Of a stretch of 64,000 nt of DNA, positions 63,989-64,000 are shown one piece after another; positions within the stretch are counted from its first letter, which is position 1, and each line of letters starts with the position of its first letter. Made by a program: the position numbers and the translations under genes. The stretch comes from Saturnia japonica. Lineage: Eukaryota; Arthropoda; Insecta; Lepidoptera; Saturniidae. Location: NCBI GenBank assembly GCA_033032175.1, contig CM065323.1:13392001-13456000 (forward strand). The letters run 5' to 3'. The notes under the pieces are model-generated. The model was not told where the DNA came from, made no database searches, and saw only the letters and a program-made list of their open reading frames with translations.

Positions 63989-64000
63989 AAAAAAATTATG

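Overview
This window is eukaryotic, almost certainly insect and most likely lepidopteran DNA. It is AT-rich and has very little host coding sequence. Spliced reading frames, AATAAA signals, TCAGT initiators and a dense set of insect transposable elements all fit: errantivirus, BEL/Pao, Copia, piggyBac, mariner, P-like, Harbinger, and R1-, Jockey- and CR1-like LINEs. The lepidopteran guess rests on LINE 3' ends of the type found in moths and butterflies, on the R1-like 5' leader, and on a short repeat near 8.8 kb. It is an inference, not a proof.

Layout. 0-8 kb: two exons of a THAP-domain gene (+), a small possible membrane protein (-), a Copia gag split by a LINE (-), a LINE 3' end (+), a broken DDE-like gene (-), a near-perfect 62-bp hairpin, and a two-exon gene for a 118-residue tail-anchored protein (-), the best candidate host gene here. 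8-16 kb: a mariner element with one stop codon, a 153-bp tandem duplication with a 5-bp-phased heat-shock-element-like array, a decayed HTH fragment, a 750-bp solo LTR and a 395-bp tandem duplication. 16-22 kb: an R1-like LINE (-) with frameshifted ORF1 and an ORF2 that has lost its reverse transcriptase core. 22.2-30.1 kb: a complete errantivirus (-) with identical 307-bp LTRs, AGCT target duplication, tRNA-Ser-type primer site, gag, pol and env. 30-37 kb: LINE fragments, a Jockey-like ORF1 remnant and a P-like transposase remnant (-).

37-47 kb is a nest: a Ty3/Gypsy element (-) is interrupted by a Copia element (39153-43418), by a CpG-rich segment, and by a 440-bp solo LTR between its two zinc knuckles. 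A reverse-transcribed-looking tRNA-Ser 3' half sits just outside its left end. 46.3-54.6 kb: a second Gypsy gag (-) was hit at a TTAA site by a piggyBac-like element, and a 3.36-kb segment spanning the piggyBac 5' part and the Gypsy leader was then duplicated in tandem at near identity. 56.4-62.35 kb: a BEL/Pao element (+) with identical 139-bp LTRs, CATAC duplication and one uninterrupted 1887-codon gag-pol frame. The last 1.6 kb hold a tRNA-type pol III promoter, a decayed Harbinger pair and an in-frame 54-bp tandem repeat cut by the window edge.

The order of events can be partly read: LINE into Copia gag; Copia and a solo LTR into Gypsy; piggyBac into Gypsy, then segmental duplication. The errantivirus and BEL/Pao element are the youngest and could still be active. 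No wholly new pathway is evident. The strongest unexplained signals are the phased heat-shock-element array, the repeats in the errantivirus leader, the tRNA-Ser half with CCA, the tandem duplication, and the two-exon membrane protein.
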